Positions 33,221 through 46,008 of a stretch of 64,000 nucleotides of DNA are shown here, piece by piece. Below the pieces are notes generated by a model. The model saw only the letters and a list, made by a program, of their open reading frames with translations, ran no database searches and had not been told where the DNA came from. How positions within the stretch are numbered: the stretch's first letter is position 1; every line of letters begins with the position of its first letter. Origin of the DNA: Larix kaempferi. Taxonomy: Eukaryota > Streptophyta > Pinopsida > Pinales > Pinaceae. The stretch lies in assembly GCA_027924585.1 (NCBI GenBank), contig BSBM01000092.1, forward strand, positions 10,571,001 through 10,635,000. The letters are read 5' to 3'. The translations under genes and the position numbers were made by a program.

Positions 33221-36200
33221 AAGACCTAATGATCTTGCTAGGAGAGGTATTTGAGACTTGGAGTTTCAGTTAGCACCTAGCGTTATGGCTAGGGTTTGCC
33301 TATTATACCTAGCGCACTTGTTCTTGGAGTAGAGCTTGAGCTTGGAGGAGGGTTTGTGGATGGATGAACCTCTATGTCATCCTACTATGCATTGCACTAG
33401 GGTTTTGGAAGCAAATTCTTGTATATATGAATGATAGGGTATGTTATCAACTATATCTATACAATAGTTGAAACCTTATTGAGCCGCCAGTGTTGGAACA
33501 CATCAGTGTTCACTTCCAGAGTATCTGGGTTTCAGATATTTGGGTCTAACCAGTTTTGGCTAGCCAGTTTTGTTTTTGAGTCGACATGACCATGGCCCCA
33601 TGGGGGTTTGTAACAAAGTGTGCTAGTAGGGTCTGAGTGGCTCGGTTCCCCATGACTTGATTAAGCAACTAAGGTATTCCAGGGAGTTTTTTCCCTTGTC
33701 AATTATACTTTGCTTAAGGCGATGTATAATCGATGAGGTTTTCTCTCACTTCCTCCAAAGCTGGAATGCCCGATTTTGAAAATCTGAGCCGTGGGGGGTT
33801 ATTAGAGTCCAACTAATATGTATAAACCTACTAGACACTATTGGAATAGGTTTTGGTCATGTCCTAAGTCTCTAGGACCCCCAGAAAAAATTTCGAAAAA
33901 ATTTTACCGGATGCGTTGGATTTGTGGTTTTTAATTTTTTAATTATTTTTAAATTTTAATTAAATTTCTCTATAGTTTAAATAGAGAAATTTGAGTCTGT
34001 AATATGTCAGTCATCCGGGGTCCAAATTTAGTGATTGATGGCTCGTTTCATAAGCCAAAAATCACACATGACCCATGGACCAGCTAAACCCAACTTTCGG
34101 ATGTCAATTCAGCCTCATAATTAATATTTTCTCTAAAAATCCATTTACAGAGAAATTATTAATTAAATTAATAAATTTGAATATTTTGGAGATATCCAAA
34201 TCTCTCCAAAATAATCAGAAATGAATAAAATAAAAGGCTAATTGACATGGCACTAGACATTAATGGAGATTCCAATCATCTCAGTCATCAACCAGACCAC
34301 TATCCAGTCACCAGCAAGAGATCTCCTTCAAGCTAATTCGCCCTCTTCCATGCAAAACTCGATTTAGTGAGGTGTCAAGTGTTAAATGGGTTGGTTGATG
34401 TGCATTTAAGCCTATGGTAGGCGCCCTCTTTGACTCATCAAATCACAAGCTTGGCTCCTTTTGCAAGCTCAAGTTAGTACCTACCACATCTCCACTTGTC
34501 TCCTTTCAACCAACTCGCCATCCCTCATTAAGCTCACGTCATCCCTCCTAAGCTCACGCCCTTGCCTTGTGTGCTCACGTGGATCCTAGTTGGAGGCTCT
34601 CCATTGATGGGTGAAGCTTCCCATGTTGCCCCAAACCTATGTCAACTCAACTACCACCACTCCATGCCTCCTGATCACTAGTTTGTGATTGGAAATCAAG
34701 TTTTTTCAAGTGTTATTTGGCTCTCTTTGGCCAAATTCGAATTAGGGTTTTAGTATGTGCTTTTGCTATAAAGAGAGGCCCATTTGGGTTATTATCTTGT
34801 GGAGATTTTGATGCAAGATTACTATGCACATTTTTGTAATAGCTTTGGCTTAATATTTTCAATAAAGATTTCGACTTTGGAGGTCCATGAGCTTTCAATC
34901 TTTGGTGTGAATTCATCTCTTGTTGAGGTGATATCTTCTCTAAACCCATCTCTTGATTATGCACAGTATTTGATCAATTGCTAGCTTGTGAGGGCTATCT
35001 TTAGCACAATAGAGTAACCATTTACAGTTTAATTTGGTTATTTATGCAAGTTTATCAAGATCTAAATGGACATGAGTAGTTAGTTATACAAATTGTTGAT
35101 CTAATCTTGATATTTCTAGCATACTAGCATTGTTGATCTCACTTGTTGGTTGAGTGGTATGGTTGTGATTAGGTGTTGCTTAAAGTGAAGAGGGGTAAGA
35201 GCTCGATTGCATCAAACCCGTGCTTCATCTTCAAGTTTTGGCCTAACATTTTGTGGTTGCAGGATCTACAATAATCCCAAGATCTTTCATCTTAAGAAAG
35301 CTAGGAAGAGCTCTTCTCAAGTTTCTCATCCATCAAAACTCTATTTTACCTTGGTCACCTTAGGCTTTCTCTTCTTCAAGCCCTCCTTTTCTCCGTGAAT
35401 CCCTTTTCCTTGACTTGCTAGCCCATTCTCTTCCTCCTTCTAGCTCTCGCAATACCTCATTTGAGGTCCTTCTTCCTCTCGTTTTTGTTCCTTCACCTCC
35501 CTCTTGTCCCCCTTCAAGTTCCTCCTCTTCTCTCCTTTCATCCACCTCTTTAGCTCCCTTTACCTTTCATTTTCCTCCCTCCTTTCCATTTGCCCAACTC
35601 CTTTCCTCATCCTCCTTCCTCTCGTCTTACCTCATTTGAGGTCCTTCTTCCTCTCGTTTTTGTTCCTTCATCTTTGCCCTAGTCTCTTCCTTACGTCCAC
35701 CTTGGTTTCCCTTCTTTTGCACTCCTTCATCCTCTTGTTTTGTCCTCAAGTTTGCTCCTCTTCCCCTTCTCGTCCATCTCCATTTTTAGCCCTAAAACAA
35801 CAAATAAAACAAACAAAAAATTTGTTAAGTATTGGTTAGTATTTAGATCTCATGCTTTGAAGAGATTAGTAGTTAGGCATTGCTAGATATTATCATATTT
35901 TGCATTTGGTGTTGTTAGGCTCTAATTTGCATCTAGTCTATTTGTTAATCAAATTTGCATCTTAGATTTCATTGTTTACATTTTGGATCTTAGATTAGTT
36001 TAGTTTCAAATTTTATTTTGATTTGATTAACAATGACGGGTGCTTAAGCTTTGTTGTGTAGGTGCCTAAAGGAAAGATCCATAACAAGCAAGGAAAAAAA
36101 GAATTGAAGAAGTGCAAAAAGCTAAGGAGAAGACAAAACCAAAGATTTATAGAACCAATCTCCTTTATTGTATAAGCCATAAAGGGCCACTCAAATCTTG

Positions 36201-37845
36201 ATTCTTAGTTGTTTATTTCCTTTAAAAGACCTTTTGAGGGTTTAATTCCCAAAGGCAATTGTAACCCAAGTAATAAAAAGGCTAGGTGGGATAGTGCTTC
36301 CCACACTTAGTTTCTCCTTCTCCATTTGGGGAAGTTTGTTCATGCATGCTTAGAATAGTTTTATTTTCAGTTCTTAGATTGAAATCTATTTCGTGTACTT
36401 AGAATAATTTCTCTTCCAAGCCTTGACTAGAGTAAGCTAACTTTGGGATTGCATCTCAAAGGCCGCATAGTTTTGTGGTAGCTTCTCGTTCCCCCATCAA
36501 CTTCTTGTGGACATCCAGCTAGCTGGAAGGTTTCCAGGACTGACAGTTTCTAGTGGTTGACCTTGTTCGGAGGTTGGTCCCACCTTTAAAATAAATTTGT
36601 TTGGTAGAACACTAAGTAAAGTTTCATTTTATTTTGCAAGTAGCATTGTTAGCAATATTTCACATTTATTTTGAGTTATCACACGATTTAAATATTACAA
36701 GTTGAAGTATCCTGTTATCACAACTGCTTTTTGCTTCTTAAAATGAACAAAGTCTCTTGAACTTGGCCAAATCCAAGTCAAGAGCACTCTCTATCGAAGA
36801 GCATTGTTAGACTTGCATCTTCCTCTGCATTAGGCATTTTAAATTAGCAAGTCTCTTGAACTGTGGTCATAATATCAAGTCAAGAGCACTCTCTGTCAGA
36901 GAGTTGAACGAGTGCTCTAATAATAAAAATTTTCAATCCGCACTTCCCCTTTAATAAATTCACTCTTGGTTGATCGTCCAACACCCGTATGCTCTGCCAA
37001 CCGGAAATGGTTGGGCTAGTACTCAGAAAGGTGGAAGACTTGTTAAATTCATAAGTGATAACATTAATTAAAACTTTACCCAAAACCCCAACCAAGACAA
37101 AATCACTGAGTACTTCCTGAAACAGATGGTGCCGGGAATCCACTGTCAGACTCGAGGGCAGTCAAGCCGTAAGAACACTTGTTCTCTGAATCTGGGTGCT
37201 CCCGACCTATCATCTAAAAGGTTGCCAGTGTTTTTCTCGGTTAAGGTTCCACTTCTTGAATATCCTTGGTTTTAGCCTAATAATCAAGACCATTAAAATC
37301 TTCAATTTACAAAGATAATCTGCACAACGATCTCACAAACAGTACTTTTCAAAGACCCACACATTCAGCATCACATTTTTATTATTTTTTGACTCCATAA
37401 GGCACTGGTTAATTAAAGCTTGTATTTTTATCAGGACCATTTGTCCTTGTGGTTATTTTATCTTGTAGGATGCTTCATCTGGTTATCAAATCTTGAAACG
37501 TACTGTAATCTTGTTATCTCATTTAGCAACATGGATTGCATTATTATCTTGTGTTTTTCTCATTTTTTAAATTGGTCTCATTCTGAAAAACTCCTAAACA
37601 ACACTCATCCGCATCACCCCATACAAAAAAAACACTTAAAACATTAAGCCATAGTTAAACTCTTTGTAGGGACAACCCCCCTTGGCTTCGTTAGGAGTTT
37701 GCCTAAACGGAGGAGCTGGGATTCAGGTGACAGTACCTGGCTCATTGCTTGCCCCCAAGGCCACACCTCTCTCACTTGTAGTGAAGAGACAGCTTTCGAA
37801 AGATTTCCGCTGCTAGTGTGCAATCTGGCGGACAACAGGGTATCT
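33221..37845 (+). repeat. LTR-like tandem unit, copy 2
   Basis: Repeats the landmarks of copy 1: GCCGCCAGTGTTGGAACACA (33483), GACATGACCATGGCCCCATG, CTATAAAGAG (34764) with CAATAAAGAT (34858), pyrimidine-rich array (35390-35790), TTTGGGATTGCATCTCAAAGG (36440), GTGCCGGGAATCCACT (37128), CAGTACCTGGCTCATTGC (37731), GGCGGACAACAGGG (37827). The spacing from copy 1 grows from about 4410 at the start to about 4635 at the end, so internal indels have accumulated. No protein is coded. Confidence 0.75.
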
Positions 37846-38060
37846 ACTTAATGAAATAATCTTTCCTCTTGAAACATGTGAGTTATATTTTTCTCCTTGA
37901 TGATTTGCGCTAGGATTTTTCACTGAGATAAGGTTGAAGGAAGGGCCAGCGCAGCATGAATATGGAAGGTCTCTCTCTTAGTGATCTATGTGACCTAGGG
38001 TTTGATCTAGGTAAATGGGTTTGTTAGTATGATATGTTGCTGTTATCACATCCATGTTAG
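37846..38060 (+). repeat. Start of a third, truncated LTR-like unit
   Basis: After the end of copy 2 the sequence returns to the GCGCTAGG / CCAGCGCAG / GTGACCTAGGG style and to a TTATCAC segment, as before the GCCGCCAGTG landmark of the other copies. It then diverges. Similarity is weak. Confidence 0.4.
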
Positions 38061-38499
38061 CTGGAGCTACCATGCTGCAGATTGTGTGGTCGGGGACCAT
38101 ACTATACTTTTTTTTTCCATATCAGAGATCGGTTGCCTTCAGAGGAGGCACACAGTTTTGTTCAGATTGCCCCGAGCAGACAGATCAGTGGGGACAGATG
38201 GTTTATTGTATTGTCCAGACATGTATACATCATTGCCTACGGATGCACCCTTCTTTGCCAGGCTTTGCATAAGCCCATTGAGACAGTTGCCTAGCCATAT
38301 TTTGATAGAGTGCTACAGAGTACTGCTGGTTTACCACTTATTGCCCGGATTCAGTTGAGATCCAGTTTCAGAGTCAGCTTCAGCAACAGGTATAGCATTT
38401 GATGTTCTATTGCTCATGTTGTTGATTAGACTTGTTTATACATGATAGTACACTAACTTTACATATTATGTCGATATGGTGATCTAGCTGTTATTATGA
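38061..38499. other. Spacer, ORFs of unknown meaning
   Basis: Three overlapping small frames occur here (the longest at 38029-38358). None shows a known domain. No terminal structure is seen until the LTR at 38500. Confidence 0.3.
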
Positions 38500-40511
38500 T
38501 GTAATGTCCCTTGTTAGGAATTTTATTAAAATGACAATTTTTTACTTTTTTCCCTAGTTAGACCTTTGATTAGTTTTGATCTCTAGGTCCCAAATTTGCC
38601 CCAAATGATCCCAAATATTCTGAGAAGGTATATGAATGATATTAGAACATAAATATGTGTTTCAGGAATGCCTTTGGACCTTTAAAATACTTCTGCAAAT
38701 CCTCTTTCAATTCTGGTCAATGTAGATAACTTTACTAGTGATTTCCCTTTGACTAGTATTGGTCTCTAGGTCCCAAATTGACTCCAAATGCCTTCAAATA
38801 TTCAAGGAAGGTGTATGAATGATATTAGGACTTTAATATAATGTTCAGGGATGAAATATGGCCACCAAAAGGCCTCTGCAAACTCTCTTAACATTCTGGA
38901 CCAAGTATGCAATTTTACTACTAATTTGGGGTTCAAATCCCCCTGGGGTAAGTACTGAAAATGGCTTCCCAAATGCCTCCAAACCCATTCAAATTTCTGA
39001 ACAGAGGTAGGGAATGTATTAAGGATGTTATTAAGGTCTCATGTGCACCATTAATTGATTTTTACATCTGTTCCAACCCTCTCCCATTCAACTGCAAAAA
39101 TCACCAATTCGACCCTTGGGGAAATGGCACTATTTCTTCTCCCAATGCAATTAAACTGAGTAAACATACTTCAAATGCTCAAGTACAGTACATGAAACTT
39201 GTAAAATACATCCATAGCAGTCCATTGATCACAAATTCATCATAGAATCATCCATTCATTCGAAATCATCAGCATTACATTGACTCACAACAAGGTAGTG
39301 GGGAAATGGCACTGTTCTTTCATTAAAATTGAGATTTATACATTTCTACTTGGAATTTCGACCCAAAAATTTCTGGATATGAAGAACAGATTATTTAATT
39401 CATATTACAAAATAAATGGGGCATTAGAAGCTCCCCCAAAGAGTACAATAGCTCACCAAAAATGCCCTCCCTCAAGGATCAAGAATATGCCATCAAAACT
39501 GGAAATGGTTGAAAGAGTGAGCTGCAATAGAAGAAACCATGAGCTGCCCTGTAGCTTACACCTGCAAATAAAGACTCCATTAAAGCTCCAAATGAAAGGT
39601 CTGAATGGCCTTTCCAATTACCAACTTGGATGGGAATCTTTCACCCTCGAAATTGGCTAAGGCAAGCAACTAGTCATCCACTAGCTCTCCCTCTTCACAA
39701 ATGCAATTGCAAATTCTACAAATGATCAAAAGCTGGTTTCATTCTTTTTTATTGACATTTATAAAGTTCTAATGTCCTCCATGGGTCGAATTCCTTCCAA
39801 GAGACTCATGCCAACTCAAGTTGGGAAGAGATTCCAAAGAACGCCACTTGTACAACAATTCCTAGTTTCCCACTTCTACCAAATCACATATGGAAGCATC
39901 TTAGCTGCCCTAACACCCTTGAGCGCCCTCTTGGAGTCTATTTTTAGCCCTGACATGTCATATATGTCATATGTCAGCCTTCAGGTCTGATTTGTGTCAT
40001 AGGTGTCATAGCATCTTCATCATTGTTGTCATAGAGCTAGGGAATCTAGCCCAAGTGTCTCACTAGCTCCCAATTGCCTCTTCCTCTTCCATGGGAGTTA
40101 CTCTTCCTCTATATTTCGACCTTGGATGAATCATGCCATGAATAATACCTTTTGGACTCCCCCAAGTATGTTACCATTCACCTTGAATTCGAATTGGTGA
40201 GAGAATGATGCCAAGTGTAGTGGGAAAATCTAGCCATATGTGGGTCCCACTTCCTCCATGTGTCTTCATGATCAAATTCCACTTTGATTTTCACTTGTAT
40301 ATATTTATTTAGCTCCTTTATCAAATATTTATGCCACTCTAATGTTCAAACATCATTTATTATCCCCATTATTCCAAATCCCAAAGCTTCCACCCCAAAC
40401 CTAGAAAATTAGTAATTTTCCTCCTTGGCAATTATTTGACCTTTAACATCAATTTTACAAACTCTAATGCATATGGCCAATGCGACCCAATTCCAAATTT
40501 GGGACATGACA
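38500..40511 (-). mobile_element. 3' LTR (2.0 kb) of a minus-strand gypsy element
   Basis: On the minus strand the LTR starts TGTCATGTCCC, directly after a purine-rich GGGAAGGGAGGATT that follows coding sequence ending LKLLEDKQYWEG. On the plus strand it begins TGTAATGTCCC at 38500. The two ends form an 11-bp inverted pair (TGTAATGTCCC and GGGACATGACA), as expected of LTR termini. An internal imperfect duplication of about 178 bp (TCTCTAGGTCCCAAATT at 38580 and 38758) lies near one end. No matching target duplication flanks it. Confidence 0.6.
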
Positions 40512-40780
40512 AATCCTCCCTTCCCAATATTGCTTGTCCTCAAGCAATTTCAAACGTGGGTGTTGAAGAACCTGCTTCCTGTATAATTCTTTAAAGTTGC
40601 TATTGAATTGCCCAACCTTGAGTCTTTGAGTTTCCTTGAAGATTTTAGAGAGGAACCACCATGCTTGCTGCTGCACTACTTTGATAAAATTCACTTTATT
40701 AAGTGGGAAATCCATCTCCCATACTGGTTGTTTCCCCCAAAAAAATTCAAACCAATGAGACAAAAATTATTCCAGGGTCC
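40512..40780 (-). pseudogene. Tail of a gypsy polyprotein next to its 3' LTR
   Basis: The minus strand carries QRLKVGQFNSNFKELYRKQ and VLQHPRLKLLEDKQYWEG, followed by a polypurine stretch and the LTR start. A leucine- and glutamate-rich sequence of this type followed by EGR ends several plant gypsy ORFs. To the right it is cut at 40781 by the 0.8 kb direct repeat, where similarity to any gypsy frame ends. Confidence 0.5.
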
Positions 40781-41578
40781 TGTTATCACACAACTTGTAG
40801 TTGCCCCTAGAGGTATCCCATCCGGGACGGTAGAGGAAACAGGAAACTAAAGAGGTGACCCAAGAGATGCCACCGTTCCCAAGGCAAGGTGGGAGTCACG
40901 TCAACCGAGGCACTCTTCGCTTTAGGTCAAGGTGTAACTAGACCAAGGGGGAGACCCTATACCCAATCACAGTTGATTGGACCTACACAAAGGTTTCTAA
41001 AGGTAAGTAATGATGAGTTACGGAAACCAATGCAAGGCTAAGTGGACCTAAGAGTTAAGGTATGGTTGAAGGTGGTGTAAGAGATTGTTAGTGTTTCAAC
41101 CTATGTATGGTTTAGGCCACTTGATGGGGTATGATGACTAGGTATAGTACCATATGTTTACACAAGTGGGTCTTGTTTTCTTAGGAACTGTGAAATGGTT
41201 CTAGGTAGGCCCACAAGGTGAAGTTAGGTGTGAAGTTGGTACTATAGGTTGGATAAAGGCTAGATCTATGAATCTAAGTTGATTCTAGGAGTACCCATGT
41301 ACTAGATCTAGGGTTTGACACAATTCCCAAGGAGTGCGACTTGCTTTAGAGAAGGACTAGTGCCTTGTTAGATGGGCTAATGGGGTCAAAAAGCATGTCA
41401 AAGTGTAGATCGGGACACCTAGAAGCCAAATCAAGTGGGCTAAATGAGATCCAATGGTTGGATTTTGTTGGATCTAGGTTTTCAAGTAATAACCCTAAGT
41501 GGACCACAATCCCTTGAAACAAGGAATGCTACCCCCAAGGCGGATCGTGACAAAAAGACAGTCTAAGCCTAGGTTTCA
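40781..41578. repeat. 0.8-kb direct repeat, left copy (likely LTR)
   Basis: A 798-bp sequence beginning TGTTATCACACAACTTG and ending GCCTAGGTTTCA. It is nearly identical to 46009-46807, in the same orientation, including shared words such as CATCYGGGACGGTAGAGG, GTCAACCGAGGCACTCTTCG and GCGGATCGTGACAAAAAGAC. TG...CA ends and equal lengths suggest a pair of LTRs. No primer site or 5-bp duplication could be confirmed. Confidence 0.75.
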
Positions 41579-44500
41579 AGGTATGGGCATTCCAAATCCA
41601 CGAAAATCTCACACACCCACCTCCTCGAAGTGGACAAACTCACTTACCCAAGGGAGTGCAACTTTGCTCAAGGAGGGCTAAAACAAGGGTTAAGTGGACC
41701 AAATCAAGCCCAATGGCCACCAAATTGTAGATCCAACTAGGGGTGGATGCTATAGAGGTGGGTTTCTAATATCTCTTCAAGAGCAAGGCTAGATCTACGT
41801 AGATCTAAAAAAATACCAAAACAAGGGTTTTAATTGATTAGGGTTTTATTGATCTATAAATCATGGAAGATTCAAGGAAGTAGAAGATCATACCTTTTGG
41901 AACATACCTGGATGAAGAGATGAATGCTAGTTGAGACGAGGATTACTTTGCCAAAGATCAAATGGAGAATTGTTGAAGCCCTCTTGCCAAATCGATTTTC
42001 TCAAGCCACATGTGATTCCTTCTAACCTGTCAAGCCAAGGAGCAAAGCATCAATCAGTTTAACAAATTGAAGGTAGATACAAGCAAGAGAGAGAGAAACA
42101 TAGAATAGTTGACACAAAGGAAAAACCACTCCCTGTTACACCAAAACGACTTCTTCCAATATTGAAGGGAAAGCCTCCCCACCAATTCGCCCTTGTCCAA
42201 AATCGCCCTCTTAACCTGTAAATGAAATATGGCAAATATGCAAGATAGCTACAATAGATCCTCCAGTGCAATGGACAATAGCATTTACAATCGAAACAAC
42301 CAACATCCACTCCAATCCAAGCATGTACTCCAAAAGATAGAAATTTTATTCCAAAAGCCAAGAGCCAAAAATCTCTAGATGAATTTTACAATGAGAGGCT
42401 CCCTCCTTAAATAGGATGGGGAGAGAGTACAATCCTAACCACTTTTTACATGAGTGGCTAAGATTAAAAGATCTCAAGATCTAATCAATGGCTAACAATA
42501 AATCATAACAATATATCACATGGATCACCCAATATCATGATAGCGCCCCCACTAAGTGGTACAATAAGAGGGTGACGTCATCCACTAGAGAAACATAAGC
42601 ACCAAAATCCACCTCATGGTGACTAGGACATGACAATATAAGCCCATGGTGGGGCTAGGAGGTATCAATCCTTACTAGCTCATCCCCAAGGCACAATAAA
42701 ATAATAAAATATGTCCAATATAATATAAATGACCAAAACTGTCCTCAGAATCCATGACAGTCAAGCAGTAAATGTCCTCCTATGATCAATCTGGGCATAC
42801 CCACATGGTGAAAACTGACTGGAAGGTAGTGATGCCACCCTGGAAGACCTCTGTGAAGACCAAATGCCAAAACCTTGCCTCAATTGCCCAAATCGATTTC
42901 CTCAGTGACCACTTTATCCCATTTTTTAACTGCCTCGGGAACTGTGAAAGTGCCAAAACTGCCTCCTAGGGTGCTAGCGCTGTCCATCTGAGCCCACCAG
43001 GCTCTCCAGAAGGGGGGGTAAATGGTAAAAACAAGTGGCTGGACCACCCCCTCCATCATCAGCTCCCTAGGTGAACTGGCCTCTCGGGGCCCTTGCTGCT
43101 CAGGCTGGGAAATCAGCCCCAAATCTGGTCAACAAGTGTAAAACTGCATCAATCACTGTCAGAAGTGCCCGGAACTGAAATATAAGTGACTCAATGGATC
43201 CAGAAGACCCAAATCTACTAGGAATGTGTACTCATACACCCTGGGTTTCCCCAATGGGCCAGCTGTAGGGTCCACCATATATGGACAATGTATAATCTGC
43301 TGATCTGAAGTAGTAATAAACCTGCTGAACTGGATCAAACATCATCTGCATCATATGTCCATCATATGATATCATCATCAAACATGTGGGCCCATCAATC
43401 ATCATCAATAATCATCCATACATGGTCCACATCATCACGGATCCCAAGAATATACAACCAAGGATAAATCACATCAGTAGACTAAGACAATGCTTCTCTA
43501 ATCATTCTCACAGCTAAGCTCAAAGTATAACATCCATTCAGTGGCATTAATTAAGTTAGCATATTCCGTTGTTATATAAAATTACTTGCACAACAGTTCA
43601 AATAACAAACTCACCCACTGGATATGGTCAAACTGCTAGTGAAGGATGAAGGCTAGGAACAAGGTTGGGCCCAGGGGTTGACTTGTCTAACTTAACTCAA
43701 AAATACTTTGGACTGGGAGAAGGGGGGGAAGCTACAAACTCTGTGCTGGAAAAAAGAACACGGGGGATGGCTGTGCCTCACAAATGGATAAGTTGTTTAG
43801 AGAGTGCTTATTCAACTTAGGCATCATGTCTACATCAAGTTGATCCAGGTTCATTAGGATCATTCAATTTTATTCCATGGCCTTTTTGGCCTACATAACC
43901 CTTCGGATTTCAGATGTGCTGAGAAGCACAACTAGTTGCAGCTTGCATCCAGGGCATGTTTTTCAAATATTTATAAGGTCAACAATTGTTTAGATATAAC
44001 TTTTAAGAATCATTGCCTTTTTGACCTTTCTTATACTCTTCGAGGAGTATTTTTAGATTTTCATCGCTCTTGCCCTTTTTTTGTTTCCATGGGCGAATTT
44101 ATTAAGTTTTCATAGGTAGAACATGAGCTTTCAGTTTTAGCCAACAACATCTCAAGTGACTAGGGGGAGTTTGAGCCAATGCCAAACATCGAGACAACCG
44201 ACAAGAATGATTTAGGCCTACAATCCAACTCACCAAAGGCAAGTTTTGTCACCAACTCAGAGCCGAGACACTGAATAAACAGGGATGCGATCCAAACACA
44301 GAGGTAGAAAAATGGGGAAGTCCTCGGTATCAGAAAATCAAATGAGACAAGTCAGGGTTTAAAGTCAAACAGGAAGGTCATGTATGGATGGAGACAAGTG
44401 AATATGGAGCCTATACTAGCAGACAACTGGTGTCGGGAAAGACCATATCTGTGTAAGGTGAAAGACCAGTGATTTTTGTTAAATAACCTAAATGTGCAAG

Positions 44501-44696
44501 CAATTGTCCATTTTATGATTTACAGTTCATTTAAATAGTTTGCCACATCAGGAATAATATACCAAGCACATGCTATGATCATGACTAAATCAACAAGATA
44601 ATAATCCACAGTCAATGAGAACATATCCATAGATCATACAACATCATCATAATAATAATCATCCAATATCATCTGAAACACTGTTGTAATACATCT
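41579..44696. other. Interior of the repeat-bounded element, non-coding part
   Basis: No protein family recognised. A minus-strand TATA-like box (CCTATTTAAGGAGGGAG) at about 42405-42415 with leader-like sequence to its left suggests another LTR remnant around 42350-42600. At 43330-43450 ATCATCATATG-type words are frequent. Other small ORFs here look like chance. Confidence 0.35.
42405..42413 (-). promoter_or_regulatory. TATA-like box in an LTR-like stretch
   Basis: The minus strand reads TATTTAAGG within CCCCATCCTATTTAAGGAGG, a layout seen in LTR promoters of plant retrotransposons. Only sequence similarity supports it. Confidence 0.35.
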
Positions 44697-46008
44697 CTAG
44701 GCACTGAACTGAAACTGTATGGGATAAGTAGTCACATCAGTCATCAAATCTGAACTCTCAAGGCTCAGCCTTGACACAAGGTCATACATAAATCTGAATA
44801 ATGTACTGCTCTGATCATGAGTGATCCAAAATATATAGCGATGCTCTGGAATAATGTAAGCTCTGGAATGTGCAGATATCTGCTGTACAAGAATAGTAGC
44901 CCTGCTACTATGGTGTGATAACAGGTCCCATTGCTTGTATTGCACCCCAACAATTAAAAGTGATCTCCAACCCATACCATCAGATAAGAGGATTCCTCGA
45001 TCCCATTTTCTTGTATGCATTCTTCCAAACATCATGTGTACAAAATATATATCATCAAAGTACATAACAACATAATGAAAATGTACATCAAGAAGATGCT
45101 TCATCAAAGAATCATGAAAGTGTTTATACCTCCAAGTAAGTAGACCACCATTTGCTAGGTGCATACAATCTTCAAGTGACCAATCAAATCTGCTCCAATG
45201 AAATAGGTGAGGATCCCATGTCCGATAGTGCTGCTCCAAAAGAACGTGATATGCATCAAAATATTCAGCCATGCATTCTTTCATCCAAGAAGTGAATGAA
45301 GAATTTCCACTAAAATCTGAACCAAATAATGAGCAGGAAAAACAAGGAGACTTCAAAGGACTCAAAGAAGTCTCATCCATACATCCATGAGGATATGTAT
45401 CATCATAAGGTAAAGCAATATGCTGCTGCAATTTTAAATAATGAGGTGCTCTATTCATGTCATCATCAAAAGGAGAGGTAAGAGTTTCATACCCCTCATG
45501 TGGCACCACTAGAAAAAAACCTTTCACCCAATTTTCATCCCAAAGTGATGTGGCTAGAAAAGAAGTGGGGTGAGGAATTATGAACCAACTTTAATTCTTT
45601 ACAACTCTTACCCATTGAAATATTTAATTCATCTTCTCCATAATTGGCTGGTTCAACTATTGTGAGATCATGTACCTCTTCCAAAGCTTTGCAACTCTCT
45701 CCATGAGGCAACTCATAATCCCTTTGAACAAGGACAAGTGCTTGTCCTTCTTCTTGTTTTAGTGTAGCATCTTCAAGAACCTGCATATCAACATGTACCT
45801 CATGTTCCACAATTACATTAGGTTCCTCTTTTGTGACATAAATTATTTCATCCTTTTCCTTGAAAAGAGAACCATTGCTCATTATTTTTTCCGAGTTGCT
45901 TCCAAGTTCACTAAGCAACAATTTGAACTCTTGAAAGTATTGCCTCCACTTGTCTTCAAAGGATGGCTTAAGTAATTTTCTTAACTCCTCATTCTCCTCC
46001 AAGGTTCT
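44697..46008 (-). pseudogene. Unknown ~450-codon frame, one frameshift
   Basis: Two adjoining minus-strand frames form one long coding region. The first (45535-46008) runs from the direct repeat: ENEELRKLLKPSFEDKWRQY, EFKLLLSELGSNSEKI, then an acidic stretch, ending FFSSHITL before a stop. A single-base frame change near 45530 leads into DENWVKGFFLVVPHEGYETL and the second frame (44697-45527), 276 codons. This contains FTSWMKECMAEYFDAYHVLL, HYRTWDPHLFHWSRFDWSLE, LTWRYKHFHDSLMKHLLD and YIIPEHRYIFWITHDQ. It is rich in His, Trp and Tyr, has no clear membrane segment and matches no family I know. No ATG opens the first frame within the interior. It may be an extra gene of a retroelement. The 276-codon frame is the longest in the window, so chance is unlikely. 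Confidence 0.5.

Noticed and set aside
38029-38358. 109-codon ORF and two overlapping ORFs in other frames
   Set aside because: Three frames overlap with no domain and sit next to degraded repeat sequence. They are most likely chance.
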